Origin: Streptomyces sp. SID8374
GTDB taxonomy: Bacteria > Actinomycetota > Actinomycetes > Streptomycetales > Streptomycetaceae
Length of the DNA stretch: 64,000 nt
Reading direction: 5' to 3'
Assembly (NCBI RefSeq): GCF_009865135.1
Contig: NZ_WWGH01000001.1
Span: 2,232,001 to 2,296,000 of the forward strand
A model generated the notes under the pieces. The model searched no databases. It saw only the letters and a program-made list of their open reading frames with translations, and was not told the DNA's origin. Position 1 is the first letter of the stretch. Every line of letters starts with the position of its first letter. The translations under genes were made by a program, and so were the position numbers. Of the stretch, positions 10,730 to 17,427 are shown one piece after another.

Positions 10730-12757
10730 ATGACCCTGCGCTCCTCCTCCCGTGATGTTTCCGGCCCGCGTGATTACGCCTTCGACTGGGCGCTGGTGGA
10801 TGTGGAGACGTCCGGGGTCATCGCGCGGCGGGACCGGGTGCTGTCGGTCGCGGTGGTGACCATCGGTCCGGACGGGGAGCAGACCGGGGAGTTCTCGACC
10901 CTGCTGAACCCGGGGTGCGACCCGGGGCCGGTCCATGTACACGGGCTGACCGCCGAGCGGCTGCTGGGGGCGCCGACCTTCGGGCAGGTGGCGGGGCAGA
11001 TAGGGGCGCTGTTGCAGGGCCGGGTCCTGGTGGCCCACAACGCCCAGTTCGACTACGACTTCCTGGCGCACGAATTCGCCCGGGCCCGTCTGCGTCTGCC
11101 GGTCTCCCAGCGGATGTGCACCCTCGCCCTCAACCGGCAGGTGGACCCGCCCGCCGCCGACATGAAGCTGGGCACGCTCGCGGCGCACTACGGCGTGGAG
11201 CAGACGCGGGCGCACGACGCGCTGGACGACACCCGTGTGCTGGCCGGCATCCTGCGCGCCACGCTCCGGGAGGCCGCACGGCTCGATCTGCCCCTTCCTC
11301 TGGTGGCCTGCCCGCCGCGCCAGGACACGCAGTTCGCACCTCAGCCGCCGAAGACGCCCTGCGTGTACCGCAATCCGGGGCGGGCGGAAGTGGGCGGCCC
11401 GCTCGTGCAGGGCATGAAGATCGCCATCACCGGGGAGACGGCCACCTCGCGCACCGAGCTCGTGGCGCGGTCGGTCGCTGCGGGGCTGAACGTCATGTCC
11501 TCGGTCAGCCGCCACACGAGCGCGCTGGTCACCAACGAGGCGGGCTCAGGTTCGGCGAAGACCCGGCGGGCGGCGGCCGAGGGCGTACCGGTGATCGACG
11601 AGCACACGTTCCTGCGGCTGCTCGACGACGTACGCCCTGGCACACCGCACCAGGCGGCAGGGGCGAAGGTGGCCGACACGAGGCGCTCGTCGGGCGCCTC
11701 TGCTTCCGGGGGCTCAGAGACCATCGCCCCTGCGCCCGAGGCGGCCGTGCCCGAGGCGAACGCTCCGGCGGCCGTGCCTGAGCCCCGGAGAGCCGCTCCG
11801 GAGACTCGGGCAACCGCTCCTGCGCCGGACGGCCCGGCACTCGCGGCTGTGGACGCACCCTCCTCACCGGAAGCGGCCGTACCTGCTCCGGGCCGACCGG
11901 CCCCAGCGGCAGCACCGGAAGGCCGCCGTCCCCTGGCCGGGCGGCGGGTCCTCGTCCTGGGCGGCACGCACCCCGCCGCCTCGGCCGCGCGCACCCGGGT
12001 CGTCGAGTTGGGTGGTTCCGCCGCCATCAACCTCTCGCGCAGCGTCACCGATGCCGTCCTCCTGTCGGGCGGAGAGGCCGATCGCCGGATACGACGCCTG
12101 CCGGGGCTGGGACTTCCCGTGCACGACGAACACTGGCTGACCGCCCCGGAGGACGCCCCCGCCGGGACCGGCACCACCCCCAAGGCCGGTCGGCCCTCGA
12201 CCCCGGAGCGCCCGCGGACCCCCCTCGTCCTGCCGCGCGGCGGTGTCGTGGACCTGCCCGGCCCGCAGGGGGCTCCGGCATCGCTGTGGCACATCACCGC
12301 GGCCTGGGCTCCGCAGGACGCGTGCGAGATCGACGTCGTCGCGTTCGTTCTCGACGACGACGAACAGGTCACCTTCGACGAGGACTTCGTCTTCTACGGT
12401 GTGCCCGAGAACCCCGCCGGCACCGTGCGGCTGCTCACCGACGGCCCGGCGGAGCAGACGATCGCCGTCGACCTGGCCTCGCTCCCGCCCGCCTCCCGCA
12501 AGGTCGCCGTCGCGGCCGCCGTCGACGGGGAGGCGACCTTCGGCGACGTCGGCGCGGTCCAGGTCACCGCGGTCCCCGGCACCGGAGCGGCACCGCTGGC
12601 CAGGGCCACCCTCGACGCCGCCACCACGGAACGCACGCTGCTCCTGGCCGAGTTCTACCGGCGCGGGCCGGTCTGGCGCTTCCGCGCGGTCGGACAGGGG
12701 TACGACCACGGGCTCGCGGACCTGGTACGCGGCTACGGCGTCGACATCGCCGACTGA
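10730..12757 (+). CDS. DEDD exonuclease-BRCT-BRCT-TerD multidomain protein
   Basis: A 675-residue cytoplasmic fusion. Residues about 18-185 are a DnaQ-like 3'-5' exonuclease with VDVETSG (Exo I), AHNAQFDYDFL (Exo II) and HDALDDTR (Exo III). Residues about 224-300 (MKIAITGETATSRTELVARS) are a BRCT domain, an Ala/Pro-rich linker follows, and a second BRCT-like domain is at about 402-470. The last 165 residues (LWHITAAWAPQDACEIDVVAF and DDDEQVTFDEDFVFYG) form a TerD domain, whose acidic residues bind Ca2+ in tellurite/stress proteins. The combination suggests DNA-damage or phage-stress signalling, but that is inference. ATG at 10730 is used; GTG at 10700 is possible. Confidence 0.85.
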   Translation: MTLRSSSRDVSGPRDYAFDWALVDVETSGVIARRDRVLSVAVVTIGPDGEQTGEFSTLLNPGCDPGPVHVHGLTAERLLGAPTFGQVAGQIGALLQGRVLVAHNAQFDYDFLAHEFARARLRLPVSQRMCTLALNRQVDPPAADMKLGTLAAHYGVEQTRAHDALDDTRVLAGILRATLREAARLDLPLPLVACPPRQDTQFAPQPPKTPCVYRNPGRAEVGGPLVQGMKIAITGETATSRTELVARSVAAGLNVMSSVSRHTSALVTNEAGSGSAKTRRAAAEGVPVIDEHTFLRLLDDVRPGTPHQAAGAKVADTRRSSGASASGGSETIAPAPEAAVPEANAPAAVPEPRRAAPETRATAPAPDGPALAAVDAPSSPEAAVPAPGRPAPAAAPEGRRPLAGRRVLVLGGTHPAASAARTRVVELGGSAAINLSRSVTDAVLLSGGEADRRIRRLPGLGLPVHDEHWLTAPEDAPAGTGTTPKAGRPSTPERPRTPLVLPRGGVVDLPGPQGAPASLWHITAAWAPQDACEIDVVAFVLDDDEQVTFDEDFVFYGVPENPAGTVRLLTDGPAEQTIAVDLASLPPASRKVAVAAAVDGEATFGDVGAVQVTAVPGTGAAPLARATLDAATTERTLLLAEFYRRGPVWRFRAVGQGYDHGLADLVRGYGVDIAD

Positions 12758-12806
12758 GGGGTCGGGCCCGGCCCCGCGGCCCCGCGCCTCCCCTCACCAG
12801 TAGCAA

Positions 12807-12845
12807 CCCGCAGCCGACGGGTGTGGGTGACCCGTCGGCCGCGGG
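12807..12845 (+). terminator. Terminator hairpin after the exonuclease-TerD gene
   Basis: GCCGACGGG and CCCGTCGGC pair around a nine-base loop, extended by CCCGC/GCGGG across a one-base mismatch. It is followed by CCTTCTCCCC and lies 50 bp past the stop codon. Confidence 0.8.
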
Positions 12846-13214
12846 CCTTCTCCCCGAGCCCGGGCACCTGGGCTGCCCCGCGTCGTACCGCAGCGGGGCG
12901 ACGCCCCCCCTGTAAGGCACCGACGCCGGAACACCCACCCCACCCGCCCCTCCCACCCCCCTAAGCGGAATCCGCAGCACAAGGGTGGCGGGCCGACGAA
13001 ACGTTCGGTACGGGATGACGTTCAGGGCGGCGCAAGAACGGGCAAATCGATCCTGTACGGCCCGTAGGCGGAATCCCGTCGCAGGGCGCCCCCCACTTCT
13101 CCGCAAACCCGTTCGGGCGAGCGCAACTTCGTTGTGCCGTCCGGGATCCGAGCCTGCTCTCCCACCGCCGAACACGCCTGCGAATCTGCGCACCGCCTGG
13201 AAAGGAGCGCCACG
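12846..13214. other. Intergenic region upstream of the amidase
   Basis: About 370 bases with no coding potential. Apart from the ribosome-binding site AAAGGAG at 13201-13206 I see no clear promoter, riboswitch or repeat. It presumably holds the amidase promoter. Confidence 0.4.
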
Positions 13215-14090
13215 ATGGCGACGCCGCTGTCCGCCGACAAGCTGCTCAAAGCCCTCCGCGACGAAGGCCTCAACGTCGTCGAACACAGGAGCTGGCGTAC
13301 GAACAACCGGAATCACAAGGGGCCCTGGGGCCCGACGCACGGCGTCATGATCCATCACACCGTCACATCGGGCACCGCCTCCTCGGTGGAGCTCTGCTAC
13401 AACGGCCACTCCGCCCTCCCCGGCCCCCTCTGCCACGGCGTGATCGCCAAGGACGGGACCGTCCACCTCGTGGGGAACGGGCGGGCCAACCACGCCGGGC
13501 TCGGGGACGACGATGTCCTGCGGGCCGTCATCGCGGAGAAGGCCCTGCCGCCGGACAACGAGGCCAACACCGACGGCAACCGGTACTTCTACGGGTTCGA
13601 GTGCGTCAACCTCGGCGACGGCAAGGACCCGTGGCCGGCTGCCCAACTGCTGGCGATCGAACGGGCGGCGGCCGCCGTGTGCCGGGCGCACGGCTGGGGC
13701 GCGCGGTCGGTGATCGGGCACCTGGAGTGGCAGCCGGGCAAGGTCGATCCGCGCGGCTTCACCATGAACTCGATGCGCACCAGGATCGGCAAGCGGCTGG
13801 GCGGTGCGCCGGACGGGCCCTCCAAGCCGCCTCCGAAGCCGGCGTACGAGCCGTTCCCGGGGGCCTCGTTCTTCACGGTCGGCCGCAACAGCCCGATCGT
13901 GACGGCGATGGGCAAGCGGCTGGTGGCGGAGGGGTGCGGCCGGTACACGGTGGGCCCCGGCCCGGCCTGGTCGACCGCCGACCGGAACTCGTACGCGGCC
14001 TGGCAGCGCAAGCTCGGCTACACCGGCACGGACGCGGACGGCATCCCCGGGAAGACCAGCTGGGACCGGCTCAAGGTGCCCAACGTGTGA
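13215..14090 (+). CDS. N-acetylmuramoyl-L-alanine amidase with peptidoglycan-binding domain
   Basis: A 291-residue protein of the amidase_2/PGRP family. VMIHHTVTSG supplies the first zinc-binding His, YFYGFECVN the conserved Tyr/Glu strand, and SVIGHLEWQPGKVDP the second His and the Lys-Asp pair. A C-terminal domain (from about residue 215) with SPIVTAMGKRLVAEG and DADGIPGKTSWDRL is a peptidoglycan_binding_1 repeat. The enzyme cuts the MurNAc-L-Ala bond. It has no signal peptide, so it resembles a phage-type endolysin architecture or leaves the cell by another route. AAAGGAG eight bases upstream fixes the ATG at 13215. Confidence 0.93.
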   Translation: MATPLSADKLLKALRDEGLNVVEHRSWRTNNRNHKGPWGPTHGVMIHHTVTSGTASSVELCYNGHSALPGPLCHGVIAKDGTVHLVGNGRANHAGLGDDDVLRAVIAEKALPPDNEANTDGNRYFYGFECVNLGDGKDPWPAAQLLAIERAAAAVCRAHGWGARSVIGHLEWQPGKVDPRGFTMNSMRTRIGKRLGGAPDGPSKPPPKPAYEPFPGASFFTVGRNSPIVTAMGKRLVAEGCGRYTVGPGPAWSTADRNSYAAWQRKLGYTGTDADGIPGKTSWDRLKVPNV

Positions 14091-14114
14091 GTCGGAGCCG
14101 TAGCGTCGGCAGTT

Positions 14115-14582
14115 TCACAGCGCGACGGCCAGCAGGACGCACGCCACCAGCACGAACGCGGTGCGGATCTGGTGGAAGGTGTTCCAGCGGGGTTCGAAGG
14201 CCTTACGGGCGGCGCTGTCGTCGCCGCCCTCCGACCTGGCGAGCGCGTTGTTGAGCGGGATGTTCCCGGCGATCGTGACCAGGTGCCCGGCGACCACGCA
14301 GAGCAGCGCCCCCGCGATCGCGGGGCCCGCCACCTCGTCGTGCTGACCGAGTCCGGTGAAGAGCGCGGCGGCGGGCAGGGCGACCACGCCGAAGAAGAGG
14401 ACGAGGAAGAGGGGGCCGGGGACCTTCTCGTTGAAACGGCGCATCGCCGCCGTGAACTGTTCGTCCGTCAGGTCGGCGAGGCCCGGCATGATCGCGATCA
14501 GGAACGTCAGCATGAAGCCCGCGTAGAGGCCGGTGACGATCACGGAGAGTGCGAGGAACAGTGAGGTCATGGCCGACATCAT
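14115..14582 (-). CDS. DUF1772 / anthrone-oxygenase-like membrane protein
   Basis: A 155-residue integral membrane protein with four hydrophobic segments: SLFLALSVIVTGLYAGFML, GPLFLVLFFGVVALPAAALF, IAGALLCVVAGHLVTIAGN and IRTAFVLVACVLLAVAL. The pattern, with NIPLNNAL and a C-terminal RWNTFHQIR motif, is that of DUF1772, related to fungal anthrone oxygenases; the reaction in bacteria is unproven. Start at 14582 is tentative, with MTSLF at 14570 as an alternative. It is preceded by a strong inverted repeat. Confidence 0.88.
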   Translation of the reverse strand: MMSAMTSLFLALSVIVTGLYAGFMLTFLIAIMPGLADLTDEQFTAAMRRFNEKVPGPLFLVLFFGVVALPAAALFTGLGQHDEVAGPAIAGALLCVVAGHLVTIAGNIPLNNALARSEGGDDSAARKAFEPRWNTFHQIRTAFVLVACVLLAVAL

Positions 14583-14589
14583 GACCGGT

Positions 14590-14644
14590 GACAGCCGTTC
14601 GCACAGCCATATTTCGCATGACTGTGCGAACGCCGTCGGCTGTC
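14590..14644 (-). terminator. Long inverted repeat between the lipoprotein and DUF1772 genes
   Basis: The left arm (14590-14610) and right arm (14618-14644) pair over GACAGC, then a six-base bulge, then CGTTCGCACAG-x-CAT, leaving the seven-base loop ATTTCGC. On the minus strand it lies 16 bp past the von Willebrand gene's stop and just before the DUF1772 start. It may terminate the former or control the latter; there is no U tract. Confidence 0.6.
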
Positions 14645-14659
14645 GCGGCGGCCGTGCGC

Positions 14660-16345
14660 TCAGCCGATCTCCCCCTCGCCGCCGTCTCCCCCGTCCTCCG
14701 GTCCGGTCCCGTCCCTGAGGGCCTGCGCCTGGCCGATCGCCGTCGCCAGCTTCCGTACCGAACCGTCGTCGGTCCGGGCCGCCAGCTTGTCCGCCCGGGA
14801 GGCCAGTTCGCCGAGTGCGGGCGTGCCGGGCAGGTCGCCGCCGCGCAGGGTGTCCGCGAAGTAGGCCGCCACCGCCGCGACTTGGAGCCGCTGCGGTGCG
14901 CCGTTCCAGAGTTCGCCGGCGATCGCCCCGGTCCGGACCGTGTTGCTCTCCTCGTACGCCTTGCGCGTCTTGGGGTCCAGCCAGCGCACGGTCGCCTTGG
15001 CCACCTCGCCGGACGCGCCCTCGCGCAGCCGTACGGCATAGAGCGCGGTCACCGTGTGGCCGGGGCCGACCTCGCCGCCGTCGACGCTGTCGTCGCGGAA
15101 GTCCTCGTCGGCGACCTTGCGGTTCTCGTAACCGATCAGCCGGAACTGCTTCACGGTCCTGCGGTCGAAGGCGACCTGGGCCTTGGCGTCGCGCGCCCGG
15201 AGTTCGATGTGGGCGGGCAGCTGGTCGACGAAGACCTTGCGGGCCTGCTCCTCGTCGCCGACGTACGTGGTGTGGCCGTCGCCGCGGTTGGTGAGCCGCT
15301 CCATGAACGCGTCGCCGTAGTCGCTGCCGACGCCGACCCCGAAGAGGGCGATGCCGTACTCGCGGCGGGCGGAGTCGATCCGTTCCAGGATGTTGTCGGC
15401 GCTGGTGTCGCCGGTGTTGGCCAGCGCGTCGGAGAGCAGCACCACCCGGTTGTTCACGCCCTTGCGGTGGCCCTTGACCGACTCCTCGTAGCCGCGTTCG
15501 ATCCCCGCCTCCACGTTGGTGGACTGGGCGGGCTCCATCGCGTCGACCGCGTCGCGGATCTTGTTCCGGTGGCCCTTGAGGCGCGTCATCGGCAGCCGGG
15601 TCTCGGCCTCGTCGCTGAAGGTGACCAGGGAGACGGAGTCGTCGTCGCGCAGCTCGTCGGTGAGGATGTCCAGGGACTTCTTGACCAGCCCGAGGCGGCC
15701 TTCGCCCGCCATGGAGCCGGAGACGTCGACGACGAACGTGAGGGATGCGGGCGGCCGTTCGCTGCTCGGCGGGGCGGCCTTGGTGGCCAGCCCGACCCGC
15801 AGCAGCGACCAGTCGGAGGCCCCGGAGCCGGTGCCGCCCTTGGCGCCCGCGCCGATCCGGGCCCCGTCGACCGTGACGGAGAAACCGTTGCCCTTCGGAC
15901 GCTCGTACCCCTGCTTGAAGCTGTTGACGAACTCCTCCGGCCGTACGTCCGCCGCGTCGGGCAGCCTGCCGTCACCGAGGGTGCGGCGCGCATAGCCGTA
16001 GCTCGCGGTGTCCACGTCCAGGGCGAAGGTGGAGAGGTAGTCCGGGGCGGCGATGTCCGGCTTGGCCGTGTCACCGTTCTCGCCGTGCTCCCCGTTCCTC
16101 CCCTTCTCGCCGCTCTTCTCGGACGGCCGGCCCTGGTCCGGTGCCACCGCGTCGGGCGCGGGCTGCCCGCCGGTGGAGCCCTGGGCCGGGCGTGCGCCGG
16201 AGCGCTTGTCAGCGGCGGTGCCGTCCGACGAGCCGCCCGCACCGCACGCGGTGAGCAGCATCCCACCCGCGAGCAGAAGCGCCGCCCCCGTCCTGCCCCC
16301 GGCCCTGCCCCTTGTCGTCCGCTTGCCGCTTCGCTGGTCCATCAT
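14660..16345 (-). CDS. von Willebrand type A lipoprotein (YfbK-like)
   Basis: A 561-residue lipoprotein. LLTAC at residues 31-34 is a lipobox with the lipidated Cys at 34, followed by a disordered Ser/Gly/Glu/Lys linker. YLSTFALDVDTASYGYARR is the N-terminal signature of YfbK-like proteins. The VWA domain has a MIDAS motif VVDVSGSMAG (about residue 205), with later Thr and Asp ligands in STNVEAG and LLSDALANTGD. Such proteins sit outside the membrane and bind metal-dependent ligands; the partner is unknown. No operon partner is close on the same strand. Confidence 0.92.
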   Translation of the reverse strand: MMDQRSGKRTTRGRAGGRTGAALLLAGGMLLTACGAGGSSDGTAADKRSGARPAQGSTGGQPAPDAVAPDQGRPSEKSGEKGRNGEHGENGDTAKPDIAAPDYLSTFALDVDTASYGYARRTLGDGRLPDAADVRPEEFVNSFKQGYERPKGNGFSVTVDGARIGAGAKGGTGSGASDWSLLRVGLATKAAPPSSERPPASLTFVVDVSGSMAGEGRLGLVKKSLDILTDELRDDDSVSLVTFSDEAETRLPMTRLKGHRNKIRDAVDAMEPAQSTNVEAGIERGYEESVKGHRKGVNNRVVLLSDALANTGDTSADNILERIDSARREYGIALFGVGVGSDYGDAFMERLTNRGDGHTTYVGDEEQARKVFVDQLPAHIELRARDAKAQVAFDRRTVKQFRLIGYENRKVADEDFRDDSVDGGEVGPGHTVTALYAVRLREGASGEVAKATVRWLDPKTRKAYEESNTVRTGAIAGELWNGAPQRLQVAAVAAYFADTLRGGDLPGTPALGELASRADKLAARTDDGSVRKLATAIGQAQALRDGTGPEDGGDGGEGEIG

Positions 16346-16515
16346 CCGTAACCCCCCACGTCATCACGGTGCCGCGTACCTGTCTCGGACACTTGTGAAT
16401 GTGACGTACAGGGCCGCCCACCGGAGTCGACGAAAGCGTTGCGGAACCATCTCGATGCGGCAACAGAGGCCGGGCAGGGGTCAAGTGCGGCCGGGCAAAC
16501 CGCGGAACATCAGGT

Positions 16516-17427
16516 TCAGGACACGATGTCCTTACGACTGAACCCGCGGAACGCCAGAGCGAACAGGATCAGGGCGTACGTCACCGAGATCGCCGCCCCC
16601 TTGATCATGCCGCCCCACTCCAGCTCGGGCTGGAGCGCGTCGGCCCACGCGAACTGCCAGTGCGCGGGCAGGAAGTCGCGCCAGGAGCCGAGTGCGGTGA
16701 CGGCGTCCAGTACGTTGCCGACGATCGTGAGACCCACCGCGCCGCCGACCGCCCCGAGCGGGGCGTCCGTCTTCGTCGAGAGCCAGAACGCCAGCCCGGC
16801 GGTGACGAGTTGGGAGACGAAGATGAACGCGACGACGAGCGCGAGGCGGGGCACGGTGTCCCCGGCGGCCAGCGCTCCCCCGGTGGGCAGTTTCAGCGGC
16901 CCCCACCCGTAGGCCGCCGTGCCCGCCGCCAGCGCGACGACCGGCAGCAGCACCATCGCGGCGAGGCTGAAGCCCAGCGCGACGACGAGCTTGGACCAGA
17001 GCAGCCGGGTCCGTGGCACGGGCGCGGCGAGCAGATAGCGCAGCGAGGACCAGCTCGCCTCGGAGGCGACGGTGTCCCCGCAGAACAGGGCCACCGGCAC
17101 CACCAGCAGGAAGCCGGCCGAGACGAAGAGCGAGGTGGCGGCGAAGTTCGCGGCGGACTCGGTCGCCACGTCCATCAGGTTGATCCGGTTGCCGCCCCGG
17201 CCGCCACCGCCGCCGCCCTCGCCGTCCGGTGTGCCGCCGATCGCGAAGGCGATGATCAGGATGAAGGGGAGGGCCGCGAGGATTCCGCCCATGAGCAGGG
17301 TGCGGCGGCGCCGCAGCTGCCGCATGGCCTCGACGCGGAGGGGGAGCGTGCGCCCGGCGCGGTAGCCGGCGGCTTCCGGGTGCTCGGTCTCCACCCGGGC
17401 CTCGGGGGGCTGTACGGGGGCGCTCAT
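16516..17427 (-). CDS. ABC transporter permease (ABC-2 type)
   Basis: A 303-residue membrane protein. After a charged N-terminus with LPLRVEAMRQLRRRRTLLM it has about six hydrophobic segments, the first GGILAALPFILIIAFAIGG, then a Gly-rich extracellular loop and a membrane segment with FVSAGFLLVVPVALF. RYLLAAPVPRTRLLWSKL is the cytoplasmic coupling region of ABC-2 permeases. Its ATG overlaps the stop of the hydrolase-ATPase gene (ATGA), so the two proteins form one exporter. The substrate is unknown. Confidence 0.92.
   Translation of the reverse strand: MSAPVQPPEARVETEHPEAAGYRAGRTLPLRVEAMRQLRRRRTLLMGGILAALPFILIIAFAIGGTPDGEGGGGGGRGGNRINLMDVATESAANFAATSLFVSAGFLLVVPVALFCGDTVASEASWSSLRYLLAAPVPRTRLLWSKLVVALGFSLAAMVLLPVVALAAGTAAYGWGPLKLPTGGALAAGDTVPRLALVVAFIFVSQLVTAGLAFWLSTKTDAPLGAVGGAVGLTIVGNVLDAVTALGSWRDFLPAHWQFAWADALQPELEWGGMIKGAAISVTYALILFALAFRGFSRKDIVS

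Noticed and set aside
12758..13214. A c-di-AMP (ydaO-type) riboswitch upstream of the amidase, known for some Streptomyces cell-wall hydrolases.
   Set aside because: The conserved ydaO motifs are not visible here, and the amidase lacks a signal peptide, unlike most genes under that switch.
13215..14090. The amidase as part of a prophage.
   Set aside because: No phage genes flank it; neighbours are ordinary chromosomal genes and the composition is typical of the host.
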